DNA of 64,000 bases, from contig NZ_JAERQG010000004.1 of assembly GCF_016734805.1 (NCBI RefSeq), positions 62,001 to 126,000 on the forward strand, read 5' to 3'. This document shows positions 1-8,465 of the stretch, piece by piece. Below the pieces are notes generated by a model that saw only the letters and a list, made by a program, of their open reading frames with translations, did not search any database and was not told where the DNA came from. The first letter of the stretch is position 1. Every line of letters starts with the position of its first letter. The position numbers were made by a program, and so were the translations under genes. This DNA comes from Marivirga atlantica (GTDB lineage Bacteria; Bacteroidota; Bacteroidia; Cytophagales; Cyclobacteriaceae).

Positions 1-480
1 CCTATGCTCTACATCAAAAGCATCAGACCTGAGTTGGCATTGCTTTTCCAGATTGGAAGCGTATTTCTGATCGGTTTTTTCTCTATAGCTATTTTCTACT
101 GGATTGCCACGAAGCAGTTAAAGAACGAGCGTTTTCACTTTATTAAAACATTCCCACTTTTTATAACAGTATCTATGGGGCTCTCATTACACAATGCTAT
201 TGCAGTAGCTGAGGGATTGTTGGGTTTTAAATCTGCCTTTATCAGAACACCTAAGTTCAATGTTAAAAAAGGGAGTGATAGCTGGAAGCATAATAAATAC
301 CTCAATGTACAAATTAGCTGGCTAACCATTCTTGAGGCTATACTGGCAGTGTATTTTGGTTTCGGTATTTGGTTAGGTTTCAGTCTGGGCGACTACGGAT
401 TAGTTATATTCCACTTTATGCTGATGCTTGGTTACGCCATAGTATTCTATCATTCAGTAAGCCCTAAACTCAAAAATTGA
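1..480 (+). CDS. Glycosyltransferase family 2, C-terminal membrane part (5' truncated)
   Basis: Partial gene: the frame is open to the first base of the window, so the catalytic GT-A domain lies upstream and is not visible. What remains is about 159 residues with three or four membrane segments. The stretch reading SMGLSLHNAIAVAEGLLG followed by a K/T-rich RTPKFN segment is typical of the tail of processive, cellulose-synthase-like family 2 glycosyltransferases of Bacteroidota. It is the first gene of a packed operon with a polytopic mannosyltransferase-like protein, a rhodanese lipoprotein and a second nucleotide-sugar transferase; its stop codon overlaps the next start. The function is inferred from the tail only. 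Confidence 0.6.
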   Translation, partial: PMLYIKSIRPELALLFQIGSVFLIGFFSIAIFYWIATKQLKNERFHFIKTFPLFITVSMGLSLHNAIAVAEGLLGFKSAFIRTPKFNVKKGSDSWKHNKYLNVQISWLTILEAILAVYFGFGIWLGFSLGDYGLVIFHFMLMLGYAIVFYHSVSPKLKN

Positions 481-1760
481 TTGCCCAGAGCCGACATAGA
501 ATTGTATTGATTCTTTTCGGCTTGCTGCTGATTTCCATCAGCTACTTTACGGCAAGGCATGACAGTGTAGCACTCATCACACAATACATCTTATTATTCA
601 GCGCATATGCTTGGTTACTCTTTCAAAAGACTGGTTGGAACTTTAAACAACTCATTTGGTTAGGCATTGGTTTTCGTATTTTGCTTTTGCTTGCCACGCC
701 TAATTTATCGGAAGATGTATTTCGCTTCATCTGGGATGGAAGGCTTTGGCTACAAGGCATTGATGCTTATGCCTATTTACCTAATGACTTGATAAAAACT
801 AATCCCGAAGTTTCAGAAAAGCTATTTAAACTACTGAATTCACCCGGCTATTACACTATTTATCCACCGATTAATCAGCTGATTTTCGTGATAGCCGCTT
901 CTGTTACCAGTATTAAAGGCTCCATAATCATTATCAGACTTTTTATACTCGCTGCAGAAGTGATAAGTCTTATCACCTTATCAAAACTAATTCAGGCAAG
1001 AAATGGTGAAGCCAAAGCTCTAATGCTCTATGCCTTAAATCCGCTAGTGATCTTGGAATTAACCAGTAATCTGCATTTTGAAGCTTTTGTGATTTGCTTT
1101 CTGTTACTCGCAATCTACTACCTGGACCAAAATAAGAAAATTAAAAGTGCCGTAGCTTTAGGCCTATCGATAAGCTTTAAGATCATTCCGATCATCTGGC
1201 TTGCGACATTCTTCAAAAAGATCAACCTTAAGGCTTATGTATTTTTTGTCCTCGTAGCGCTAGCAATTGCGCTGGTCACCTTCTTACCATTACTCCAAAC
1301 CAGCATTTTCCAAGGTGGTGGAGCCAGTGCCAAACTCTATTTTCAGACTTTTGAGTTTAATGCCAGCATTTACTATTTGGTGCGTGAAGTCGGCTATTGG
1401 AGTAAAGGCTATAACATCATCCAAACGGCAGGCCCGCTTATTAGCTTAATCGGTTTTGCGCTAATAGGCCTTTATAATCTGTTTGCGTCAAAAAAAACAA
1501 GCATTTCAGAACGAGCTTTGTGGAGTTGGTTTATCTATTGCCTCTTTGCTACCACCATTCATCCGTGGTATATATTACCAATGGTCGCATTAAGTGTGCT
1601 AACAAATTACAAGTTTCCGTTACTTTGGTCATTCCTGATATTTTTCACTTACCTTGGTTATTCGGCTAATGGATTTAGTGAAAACTTATGGATTACCGCA
1701 GTTGAATACATCTCGGTGATCAGTTTTGCCGTATTTGAAATAATAAAAGGAAGAAAATAA
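477..1760 (+). CDS. Polytopic mannosyltransferase-like integral membrane glycosyltransferase
   Basis: About 427 residues with ten or so hydrophobic segments. The motif FRFIWDGRLWLQGIDAYAYLP near residues 82-102 is characteristic of GT-C type polyprenol-phosphate-dependent transferases (DUF2029/GT87-like), with an acidic loop after the first long hydrophobic hairpin; IYPPINQ around residue 130 is also typical. It probably transfers a sugar from a lipid carrier on the outer face of the inner membrane. The start is a TTG overlapping the stop of the upstream gene (TTGA), which implies translational coupling; no closer ATG fits. Acceptor and sugar cannot be read from the sequence. Confidence 0.65.
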   Translation: MIAQSRHRIVLILFGLLLISISYFTARHDSVALITQYILLFSAYAWLLFQKTGWNFKQLIWLGIGFRILLLLATPNLSEDVFRFIWDGRLWLQGIDAYAYLPNDLIKTNPEVSEKLFKLLNSPGYYTIYPPINQLIFVIAASVTSIKGSIIIIRLFILAAEVISLITLSKLIQARNGEAKALMLYALNPLVILELTSNLHFEAFVICFLLLAIYYLDQNKKIKSAVALGLSISFKIIPIIWLATFFKKINLKAYVFFVLVALAIALVTFLPLLQTSIFQGGGASAKLYFQTFEFNASIYYLVREVGYWSKGYNIIQTAGPLISLIGFALIGLYNLFASKKTSISERALWSWFIYCLFATTIHPWYILPMVALSVLTNYKFPLLWSFLIFFTYLGYSANGFSENLWITAVEYISVISFAVFEIIKGRK

Positions 1761-1765
1761 TTAAT

Positions 1766-2272
1766 ATGAATCGCCTCATACAAATAGCCAGTTTATCGCT
1801 GCTCAACCTCTTGGGAGCCTGCGGTCAGCAGACTTATGATCAGAAATTAAATAGCTTATACAAACGCACTGTACCACTTATGCAGCCTGCCACGCTTGAT
1901 AGCATGATGGCTAGCCAAGACGTTTATTTATTAGACACGCGTTCGCCTTCCGAATACCAGGTGAGCCATCTAAAAAATGCCCAATTTGCCGATTACGACA
2001 ACTTTAAACTGGCAGATGTTTCACTTCCTGATAAAGATAAAACCATCGTGGTTTACTGCTCAGTGGGCTATCGTAGTGAACGTATAGGCGAAAAACTAAA
2101 AGAAGCGGGCTATAAAAATATTTACAACCTTTACGGAGGCATCTTCCAATGGAAAAACGAAGGACTCCCTGTTTATAATCCTGAAGGAGAAAAAACCGAC
2201 AGCGTGCACACTTACAACAAACGCTGGGGTAAATGGCTGGAAGAAGGTAAAGGCGTAAAAGTAACTGATTGA
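1766..2272 (+). CDS. Rhodanese-like domain lipoprotein
   Basis: 168 residues. A lipoprotein signal peptide ends in LLGAC (lipidated Cys about residue 19), followed by one rhodanese domain: LLDTRSPSEYQVSHLKNA, then the active-site loop CSVGYRS with the catalytic Cys near residue 98, then LYGGIFQWKNEG. The active-site Cys is present, so sulfurtransferase or redox activity is plausible in the periplasm. It lies 5 bp after the membrane glycosyltransferase and overlaps the next gene by one base (TGATG), so it is part of the same operon. The link between a rhodanese and glycosyl transfer is conserved in the packing here but has no stated mechanism. Confidence 0.8.
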   Translation: MNRLIQIASLSLLNLLGACGQQTYDQKLNSLYKRTVPLMQPATLDSMMASQDVYLLDTRSPSEYQVSHLKNAQFADYDNFKLADVSLPDKDKTIVVYCSVGYRSERIGEKLKEAGYKNIYNLYGGIFQWKNEGLPVYNPEGEKTDSVHTYNKRWGKWLEEGKGVKVTD

Positions 2273-2892
2273 TGCAGAAAAACTTACTAATTGTATTTGT
2301 GAAGAACCCTGAATTGGGTAAATGTAAAACACGCTTAGCAGCTACAGTGGGTGATGAAAAAGCCCTTATTTTTTACAAAAACATGTTGAAGCATACCAAG
2401 GATGTAGTAGCAGATGCCAATACACATAAATACATCTTCTACTCTTCCTTTATCGATACCCATGACCTTTGGCCGGAAAATGAAAGCTTTAGCAAACACC
2501 TACAGTCTGAGGGTGACTTAGGTGATAAAATGTGCAAAGCGTTTGAACAGGGTTTTGCAGATGGTTATCAAAACATCTGCATCATCGGTAGCGACTGTTA
2601 TGCCTTAGATGCCCAGATGATTGACAAAGCTTTTGATACTTTACAAGATAACAAAGCAGTTATTGGCCCTAGTACTGATGGAGGCTATTACTTGCTCGGC
2701 ATGTCACAATTGATTCCTGAAGTATTCCAAAACAAGCAGTGGAGTACTGAAACTGTAACAGCCGATACGGAAGCCGATTTGAAGCGGTTGAATTATTCAT
2801 ACCAAAAGCTGCCTGCCCTTACTGATATTGATAATGAGGAGGACTTAAAGACTATTGATAGTAAAGTGGTAGAAAGTTTATTTGAAGCGTAA
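2272..2892 (+). CDS. TIGR04282 family glycosyltransferase (DUF2064)
   Basis: 206 residues from the ATG that overlaps the preceding TGA. The family signature is intact: VKNPELGKCKTRLA near the N-terminus (phosphate-binding Lys/Arg), IGSDCYALD in the middle (the SDC acid position) and GPSTDGGYYLLG. These cytosolic proteins resemble nucleotidyl/glycosyl-transferases such as CofC and are usually found beside family 2 glycosyltransferases, as here. A degenerate paralogue lies at 44822. Substrate unknown. Confidence 0.8.
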   Translation: MQKNLLIVFVKNPELGKCKTRLAATVGDEKALIFYKNMLKHTKDVVADANTHKYIFYSSFIDTHDLWPENESFSKHLQSEGDLGDKMCKAFEQGFADGYQNICIIGSDCYALDAQMIDKAFDTLQDNKAVIGPSTDGGYYLLGMSQLIPEVFQNKQWSTETVTADTEADLKRLNYSYQKLPALTDIDNEEDLKTIDSKVVESLFEA

Positions 2893-3006
2893 GGAAGTTT
2901 GTAGAGTGAAGAGGGAAGTTGTAAGAACGGATCCTTTTTCAATTTGAATAGATTTGGCTAATCAATAAACCTTAAAATAGTAGTAGCTAAAGGTTAAATT
3001 ATGTAG

Positions 3007-3125
3007 TTTGTGTACATGTTTAATCCAAACCGAAATAGAGCTTCTCAACTAAACGACAACAATCCGTTACAATCGGTTATCAAGAAATATAAGCCGGATA
3101 TAGTAACTTCGGTTGCCATATTCGG
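3007..3125 (+). repeat. Dispersed left-flank repeat, copy 1
   Basis: About 120 bp that aligns with 35703-35826 at roughly 70 % identity, including the exact blocks CTAAACGACAA, TTACAATCGGTTAT and AGCCGGATATA. Both copies sit directly upstream of the first gene of an accessory island and both carry a short open reading frame in the same register. It could be a promoter/leader module, an insertion-site remnant or an ordinary dispersed repeat. Confidence 0.7.
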
Positions 3126-3141
3126 ATTTTACATTTCATAA
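3016..3141 (+). CDS. Short leader ORF inside left-flank repeat, copy 1
   Basis: ATG at 3016, 41 codons, TAA 13 bp before the start of the next gene. The first 31 codons have 20 identical residues with the ORF at 35714 (shared MF..NR..AS.LND pattern and LQSVI.K..PDI.T). A frame kept open in two diverged copies suggests it may be, or have been, translated, but both copies are short and no known family was recognised. It could equally be the remnant of a longer gene. Confidence 0.3.
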   Translation: MFNPNRNRASQLNDNNPLQSVIKKYKPDIVTSVAIFGFYIS

Positions 3142-3154
3142 CTTTACTATTCAC

Positions 3155-3541
3155 ATGAGAATCTTAATCGCAATTATTTTCATTTTTTCCTCTATTCAAT
3201 TAAATGCTCAGAACACAGACAAACTTAAGTTACTCATAGGTTCTTGGGAATGTTATCATAAAGAATTAGAGGACGGTGAAACAGGCGAAAACATGACCCT
3301 TGATGGGCAACCATATAGTTGCGATGACTTGACAATTTCATTAAGCTCTGACTTGACTGGAACAGAATCTGGTGGTGGTTTAGAATTTATGTATTCAATC
3401 AAGGACTCTTTGCTGTATCTTGGTGATAGGATTTATGTTATTGAACAGCTTGAAAAACAGAACCTAATTCTTAGAGATTACGACCCTGATCAAGATAAGC
3501 TATCAGTTTTCAGAAGGAAGTTCAAAAAAGTTACAGACTAA
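3155..3541 (+). CDS. Secreted lipocalin-like small protein
   Basis: 128 residues from ATG 3155, chosen because it begins a good signal peptide (MRILIAIIFIFSS...LNAQ, cleavage after about residue 20); an upstream TTG would add 14 non-signal residues. The mature part begins LKLLIGSWECY, the WxGxW-like opening seen in lipocalin-like beta-barrel proteins of Bacteroidota, and continues as alternating beta strands ending in a basic tail. No catalytic motif is visible. It is followed after 15 bp by an attC-like inverted repeat, so it may be the first cassette of a small array. Confidence 0.5.
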   Translation: MRILIAIIFIFSSIQLNAQNTDKLKLLIGSWECYHKELEDGETGENMTLDGQPYSCDDLTISLSSDLTGTESGGGLEFMYSIKDSLLYLGDRIYVIEQLEKQNLILRDYDPDQDKLSVFRRKFKKVTD

Positions 3542-3556
3542 TCTGAAAAACGAAAT

Positions 3557-3757
3557 GTAACACTATATAAAAACCATGCGCTTCAGCAGTCTCAAGCAAG
3601 CAAGACTAGTTGATTCCCGCAATTTTTGGCAGGCGAAGTAAAAGGTAACTTAACCAGATTCGGTCACGTCCACCCAGCTATTGATAGCAAAATAAAAATT
3701 GCTAACTTCATCACCTTAATTAAAAGTGGCGCACGGATTTTTACACGCGCTCGTTAG
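3557..3757 (+). repeat. attC-like inverted repeat A
   Basis: The left arm 3557-3581 starts GTAAC and ends CCATGCGC; the right arm 3729-3757 starts GCGCACGG, contains ATTTTTA and ends GTTAG. The arms pair as TAAC/GTTA, AAAAA/TTTTT and GCGC/GCGC with bulges, in the order and polarity of integron attC sites (5' half ending AAC, 3' half beginning GTT). It lies 15 bp after one stop codon and 25 bp before the next start. No integrase gene is visible in the window. Confidence 0.45.
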
Positions 3758-3782
3758 AGGAAATCAGATGGTGGAATAAGCA

Positions 3783-4538
3783 ATGAAAATGGAGAAAAAA
3801 CCAACATCTTATAATAATTCTATTCAAACGACTGGTTATTTGATAAGTCACATTCATTGGCTAAATAAAATACGAAAGACAACAAATGAACCCGATATAA
3901 TAAAAGGGATTAATATATCAATATCAATTTTACTTTGCACATACATAGAATCTATATTGAATGAATTACTTGAATCCATAATTGAAAAACGCATTAAAGA
4001 AACCAATGATACTTCTTACAAAAGGGTTTTGGAAACTATTCAAATGAAATTGACAAAAGCCTCATGGAACCAGTACTTGGATATTAGTAAAACTATTTTA
4101 CCAAAGACTTTAAATTATTATGTGGACAATGAAACATGGAAAGGAATAAAAATTCTTTTTAGCTTAAGGAATGTAATTGTACATGGTAAAGAAATTAAAG
4201 CCAAACTTCTATTCCAAGATGATAATTATAAAATAGAATACTCCGGAATTTATGAAAAGATCTTAGATTATTTTAAGGAACAGAAGGTATTGAAATCTCA
4301 TCAACTTAGATCAAGTGGTCATAAAATACTTTCGATTCAATCAACAAATCATTTCATAAAGATTACAGACAAATTTATTGATAAAATAATAATCAAAATA
4401 TTAGAAGAACAAGGAGTTAGTCATGGTGAAATATTTTCTTACAGATTTAACATTTTGGGAAACCATGGTATTGATTATGAAGAGATTTACCCGAAATCCC
4501 AAAACACAAAAATGAACGATGACGATTTACCCTTTTAA
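3783..4538 (+). CDS. Uncharacterised HEPN-like protein
   Basis: 251 residues, alpha-helical by composition, no signal peptide. LFSLRNVIVHG at residues 125-135 gives R129-x4-H134, the RNxxVH form of the HEPN ribonuclease motif, placed after a long helix as in HEPN domains. HEPN proteins are common RNase effectors in toxin-antitoxin and defence systems, but also occur in non-defence roles. The protein ends in an acidic NDDDLPF tail. It is flanked by attC-like repeats on both sides, runs in the same direction as its neighbours and is AT-richer than the core genes, all consistent with acquisition as a cassette. No antitoxin partner was recognised. Confidence 0.5.
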   Translation: MKMEKKPTSYNNSIQTTGYLISHIHWLNKIRKTTNEPDIIKGINISISILLCTYIESILNELLESIIEKRIKETNDTSYKRVLETIQMKLTKASWNQYLDISKTILPKTLNYYVDNETWKGIKILFSLRNVIVHGKEIKAKLLFQDDNYKIEYSGIYEKILDYFKEQKVLKSHQLRSSGHKILSIQSTNHFIKITDKFIDKIIIKILEEQGVSHGEIFSYRFNILGNHGIDYEEIYPKSQNTKMNDDDLPF

Positions 4539-4584
4539 TTGAAATTGTGACTTATAAAATAATACAAAATTAATAAATGGCAGC

Positions 4585-4715
4585 CGCTAACAGCACCTAT
4601 ATCACATGACCGCATTTGAGTTATTAAGACAAATGATTAGTAAAATAAACATAAAGGAAATCAATAAAGATTTGAGTAGCAAGCGGCCATGTGCCATGGC
4701 TGCAACACGTTAGCG
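4585..4715 (+). repeat. attC-like inverted repeat B
   Basis: The outer heptamers CGCTAAC (4585-4591) and GTTAGCG (4709-4715) are perfectly complementary. Inside, CACATGACCGC (4603-4613) pairs with GCGGCCATGTG (4683-4693) with a single A/C mismatch. Outer R-box-like and inner L-box-like stems around a 69-nt centre match the architecture of an attC site of about 130 nt. The next start codon follows 14 bp later, the usual cassette layout. Confidence 0.55.
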
Positions 4716-4728
4716 AAAATTGAGTCGA

Positions 4729-5109
4729 ATGAAACTAATAACAAGATGTGCTTCTTGCGGATCCTTCAAAACCTTTCATGCTAAAGTTTCGGATAGATTT
4801 GACTTAGTTAAAAATAGAGGAGAAAAAGTCGAATTATCTTGTAAATCTTGTAATGCAAATCTTAAGTACGACCCAAACAATATTAAGGCTGTTGAAAACA
4901 AAAGAATTTATCTAGTGGCAGCATTAATTTTCGCAATTGGTTCAATTGCGATATTTGTTGGTTTTTGGCCTTATTTGTTAAAATCAAGAAACGCTTATTT
5001 TGTAGCTGCATTTACAGGTGTGGTTACAGTGCCATTCCTCATATATCAAAATATCCATCACAGTCAGGAAAATAGAATAAAGTATTTTAATACTAAAAGA
5101 TATGGCTAG
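4729..5109 (+). CDS. Zinc-ribbon two-TM membrane protein
   Basis: 126 residues from ATG 4729 (an upstream in-frame TTG at 4720 is less likely). Two CxxC knuckles, C7/C10 and C38/C41, form a probable N-terminal zinc ribbon; two hydrophobic segments follow (about residues 62-82 and 90-106) and then a basic tail. No known family was recognised. It is a single gene lying between attC-like repeats B and C, 14 bp after the GTTAGCG box, which fits a promoterless cassette. Confidence 0.5.
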   Translation: MKLITRCASCGSFKTFHAKVSDRFDLVKNRGEKVELSCKSCNANLKYDPNNIKAVENKRIYLVAALIFAIGSIAIFVGFWPYLLKSRNAYFVAAFTGVVTVPFLIYQNIHHSQENRIKYFNTKRYG

Positions 5110-5423
5110 CATATAAAAAAATTCGCTAACATGGCCTAAACCCCATTTGCTTACTCATTTCATAGCTAGGTTTTCTGCAGGTGTCCCGCTTGTCTGCCGA
5201 CAAAGGCTGGCAATTTATGCTTTCATTTTTAGTGGCACTTAACACCCAAAGTTTCAATCAATACATTTCGCACACAGCAAAATCTGTTAAACATTTTTAA
5301 TCAAAGAAAAATCCAGAAAAAACGTCATTCTACTCATTTCCCTTATAGCTAACACTTTGCCTTTTACACCTGCGGTTTAAGCCATTCGCATTTTTATGGC
5401 TAAATTACTGAAAAACAATAGCC
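5110..5423. repeat. attC-like inverted repeat C and cassette-region end
   Basis: CGCTAAC recurs at 5124-5130, 15 bp after the stop codon and identical to the left box of repeat B, but no matching GTTAGCG follows. Nested inverted arms are present: TGGCCTAAACC (5132-5142) with GGTTTAAGCCA (5374-5384), and TGCAGGTGT (5176-5184) with ACACCTGC (5366-5373). It looks like a degenerate or composite last site. Nothing coding was seen in these 314 bp. Confidence 0.4.
5137..5164 (+). repeat. Right-flank repeat, copy 1
   Basis: TAAACCCCATTT, then ACTCA, then TTTCATA: the same three blocks in the same order occur at 38903-38930 with only small indels. It marks the right side of accessory island 1, as copy 2 marks the right side of the RT-SLATT island. 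Confidence 0.5.
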
Positions 5424-7613
5424 ATGAAACACTTCATTACTTCACTTAAATTAAGCCTATTTTTCTGTCTGGTATTTATAATTCCTACTCAGGCACAGCA
5501 AATTCATTGGTCCGATGATGGAAACAGCTATTATAAAGTAGAAAATAATAGTATCGTGCGTTACGATTTACCGGCAAACACCCCCACAACTCTTATCAGT
5601 GCCGATATGCTCACACCTGAAAATGGCGAGCCACTTGCAGTGTGGGACTTTACCTTCTCGCCTGATAAGCAGAAAATGCTCATTTATACCAATGGCAAAA
5701 AAGTATGGCGACTTCCTACCCAAGGCGATTATTGGGTGCTCAATTTAAAAACCAAAAAGCTACAACAAGTAGGAAAGAAATTCCATGCTTCCTCTCTTCG
5801 CTTTGCCAAGCTTTCACCTGATGGTTCCCAAGTAGCATATGTAAGCGAATACAATATTTATGTGGAATCACTTGATGACCAGCAAATAACCGCTGTCACA
5901 AAGGATGGTAATCGTAAATTGATTTACGGAACTTTCGATTGGGCTTATGAAGAAGAGTTTGCCTGTAGAGATGGCTTCCAATGGAATACAGATGGCAGTA
6001 AAATAGCATACTGGCAAATTGACGCCCGAAAAATTCCTGATTATGATATGGTTAATTTTACCGATTCAGTTTATTCTGAAATCATTCCGGTAGAATATCC
6101 TACGGCAGGTACAGATCCATCACCGGCTAAAATTGGCGTTTATAATTTGAAATCGAACACTACGAACTGGTTGAACATCCCAGGAGATCCACAGCAACAT
6201 TACCTCACACGTATGGAGTGGAACAATCCTAATCTGCTCTTTTTGCAACAGCTCAACCGCAAGCAAAATGAGAGTAAAATATATAAATGCGATGTGGAAA
6301 AGAATACAGCCACCGTCATTAATCAGGAAAAGAATAACTCCTGGATTGACGTTTTAAGCCCCTGGGGTAATTCTTATACCCTTACCTTCAGACATGAGTT
6401 TCAGTGGATAAATGATAAAAAGGAATTCCTATGGTTTAGCGAAAAAGATGGCTGGCGTCATATGTACCGCATCGGCTTAGATGGCAAAGAGCAGCTCATC
6501 ACCAAAGGTGACTATGATGTGCTGGAGCTACTTTATGCCGATGATGAAAAAAATGAGGCTTACTTCCTGGCCAGCCCTGAAAATGCCACCCAAAAATACC
6601 TTTATAAAATCAAGCTAGATGGCAAGGGCAAAGCGGAAAGGGTAACGCCAGGTGACATGCCAGGCACGCATGATTATAACATCTCACCTAATGGAAAATA
6701 TGCATTTCATAGCTTCCAGAATAGCTATACAAAACCTGCTAAAGAGCTCATCACTTTACCACAGCATAAAGCACTTGATAAAGACAAAAGCATAGCTGTA
6801 CGACTTAGCGAATTACAGGAACCTAAAACAGTAGAATTCTTTAAAGTTACCATAGTCGATGGAACCGAAATGGATGGTTTGATGGTAAAACCGAAAGACT
6901 TTGATGCCAGCAAAAAATATCCGGTAGTATTTTATGTGTATACAGAACCATGGGGAGCTACAGTAAATGATACTTATTCGGCAGGAAAAAACTTTCTATA
7001 CAATGGAGATATGGCTGAAGATGGTTATATCTACATCACCATTGATAACCGCGGAACACCTGCACCAAAGGGAACAGAATGGAGAAAATCCATCTATCGA
7101 AAAATAGGCAGACTGAATATTTCAGACCAGGCCAGGGCAGCTGAAAAAGTACTGGAGTGGGATTATGTAGATCCTGAAAGAGTGGCGGTTTGGGGCTGGA
7201 GTGGCGGTGGCTCTGCTACTTTAAATTTGATGTTTCAGTATCCGGAAATCTATAAAACCGGTATTGCAGTAGCTGCAGTTGCTAATCAGTTAACTTATGA
7301 CAACATCTACCAAGAGCGATATATGGGCTTACCACAAGAGAATAAGGAAGAATTTGTATTAGGCTCTCCCCTCACCTATGCCAAAAATCTAGAGGGCAAT
7401 CTGCTCTATATTCATGGAACAGGCGATGACAATGTACATTATAACAATGCCGAAATGCTGATTAACGAGCTTGTTAAATATGGCAAGCAATTCCAGATGA
7501 TGGCTTATCCTAATCGTACGCATGGCATCTCCGAAGGTGAAGGTACAGGGGAACATTTAAGCACACTTTATACCAATTACCTCAAAATGTATTGTCCACC
7601 TGGAGGTAGATAA
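5424..7613 (+). CDS. Dipeptidyl peptidase IV (S9B family serine peptidase)
   Basis: 729 residues with a signal peptide (TQAQ cleavage), a beta-propeller DPP-IV N-terminal domain and a C-terminal alpha/beta hydrolase. The catalytic triad is visible: S593 in GWSGGGS, D668 in HGTGDDNVH and H700 in NRTHGIS. The substrate-binding Glu pair is suggested by YEEEF near residue 175. It removes X-Pro dipeptides from peptides in the periplasm or at the cell surface and feeds peptide nutrition. The nucleophile elbow has Gly where many homologues have Tyr (GWSYGG), a variant common in Bacteroidota. The gene stands alone, with 110 bp of AT-rich sequence before the next gene. Confidence 0.93.
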   Translation: MKHFITSLKLSLFFCLVFIIPTQAQQIHWSDDGNSYYKVENNSIVRYDLPANTPTTLISADMLTPENGEPLAVWDFTFSPDKQKMLIYTNGKKVWRLPTQGDYWVLNLKTKKLQQVGKKFHASSLRFAKLSPDGSQVAYVSEYNIYVESLDDQQITAVTKDGNRKLIYGTFDWAYEEEFACRDGFQWNTDGSKIAYWQIDARKIPDYDMVNFTDSVYSEIIPVEYPTAGTDPSPAKIGVYNLKSNTTNWLNIPGDPQQHYLTRMEWNNPNLLFLQQLNRKQNESKIYKCDVEKNTATVINQEKNNSWIDVLSPWGNSYTLTFRHEFQWINDKKEFLWFSEKDGWRHMYRIGLDGKEQLITKGDYDVLELLYADDEKNEAYFLASPENATQKYLYKIKLDGKGKAERVTPGDMPGTHDYNISPNGKYAFHSFQNSYTKPAKELITLPQHKALDKDKSIAVRLSELQEPKTVEFFKVTIVDGTEMDGLMVKPKDFDASKKYPVVFYVYTEPWGATVNDTYSAGKNFLYNGDMAEDGYIYITIDNRGTPAPKGTEWRKSIYRKIGRLNISDQARAAEKVLEWDYVDPERVAVWGWSGGGSATLNLMFQYPEIYKTGIAVAAVANQLTYDNIYQERYMGLPQENKEEFVLGSPLTYAKNLEGNLLYIHGTGDDNVHYNNAEMLINELVKYGKQFQMMAYPNRTHGISEGEGTGEHLSTLYTNYLKMYCPPGGR

Positions 7614-7723
7614 AACTTCTCTTATTGGAATATAAATTTGCATAGTGTGAACGCTTAATGCGTCTTTGTTTTATATATATTAAATATATACTTTAGACGG
7701 TTAAAACCATACTTAATCTAACA

Positions 7724-8386
7724 ATGACTAGAGAAGAGCGACTACAATTTTGTAAAAAATGCACCAATAGAAAAATGGACATGCAGCAGGGTTTAATTTG
7801 TTCATTAACTGGTGAAAAAGCCACTTTTGAAGGAGAATGCCCTGATTTCAATTTGGATGAAACGGTTACTATTCAACCAGTTAATACCGAGCCTCTTGAA
7901 CAAGATGAATTAAGGTTTAAGCTTTCTAATGATGTTTTAGAAAAACTAAAACTCGAACAGAGGCTTTTACCTGGTATTATGGCTGGTCTTGTAATTGGCT
8001 TGGTTGGAGCTATTCTTTGGGGACTTATTACAGTAGCTACAGGTTATCAGATTGGCTATATGGCTATTGCAATTGGCGCGGGAGTTGGATTTGGGATCAG
8101 ATATTTTGGGAAAGGTCTTGATCAAGTATTTGGTATTGCCGGAGGAGTTATTGCAGTGTTAAGTTGCTTTATTGGCAACTTTTTAAGCATCATAGGTTTT
8201 TTTGCTAATTCGGAGGGAGTTGGGTTAGTAGATACCTTACTACTTTTTGACTATGCCTATTTTTTCCCTGTTATGTCAGAGACCTTTAGCTTCATGGATA
8301 TTATCTTCTATGGTATAGCGGCATATGAAGGATATAAATTCTCATTTCGTTCATTTACTGAAGCTGACCTTGCTGATTTGAAATAA
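7724..8386 (+). CDS. Four-Cys N-terminal membrane protein, uncharacterised
   Basis: 220 residues. The N-terminus has four conserved-looking cysteines (C10, C13, C26, C39) in the pattern FCxxC...GLxC.LTG...CPDF, a probable metal-binding knuckle found at the start of many small Bacteroidota membrane proteins. Four hydrophobic segments follow from about residue 88. It lies 80 bp upstream of thioredoxin in the same direction, but co-transcription is uncertain. Function unknown. Confidence 0.6.
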   Translation: MTREERLQFCKKCTNRKMDMQQGLICSLTGEKATFEGECPDFNLDETVTIQPVNTEPLEQDELRFKLSNDVLEKLKLEQRLLPGIMAGLVIGLVGAILWGLITVATGYQIGYMAIAIGAGVGFGIRYFGKGLDQVFGIAGGVIAVLSCFIGNFLSIIGFFANSEGVGLVDTLLLFDYAYFFPVMSETFSFMDIIFYGIAAYEGYKFSFRSFTEADLADLK

Positions 8387-8465
8387 TATAATTTTCAGGA
8401 CTTTGTAATACATGTTACAAACCCTATGGATATGAGCACGTTACTTTGTATATAAATTAGAATAT

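Larger units (their letters stand above)
2893..3154. other. Intergenic region before accessory island 1
   Basis: The first 110 bp hold only short imperfect direct repeats (GGAAGTTTGTA / GGAAGTTGTAA near 2892-2925) and AT-rich sequence without a clear terminator. From 3007 onward it is the dispersed left-flank repeat described separately. Confidence 0.5.

Noticed and set aside
7660-7700. AT-rich palindrome TATATATATTAAATATATA as a terminator or origin element
   Set aside because: Low-complexity AT alternation without a GC stem or flanking origin features; expected by chance in this composition.
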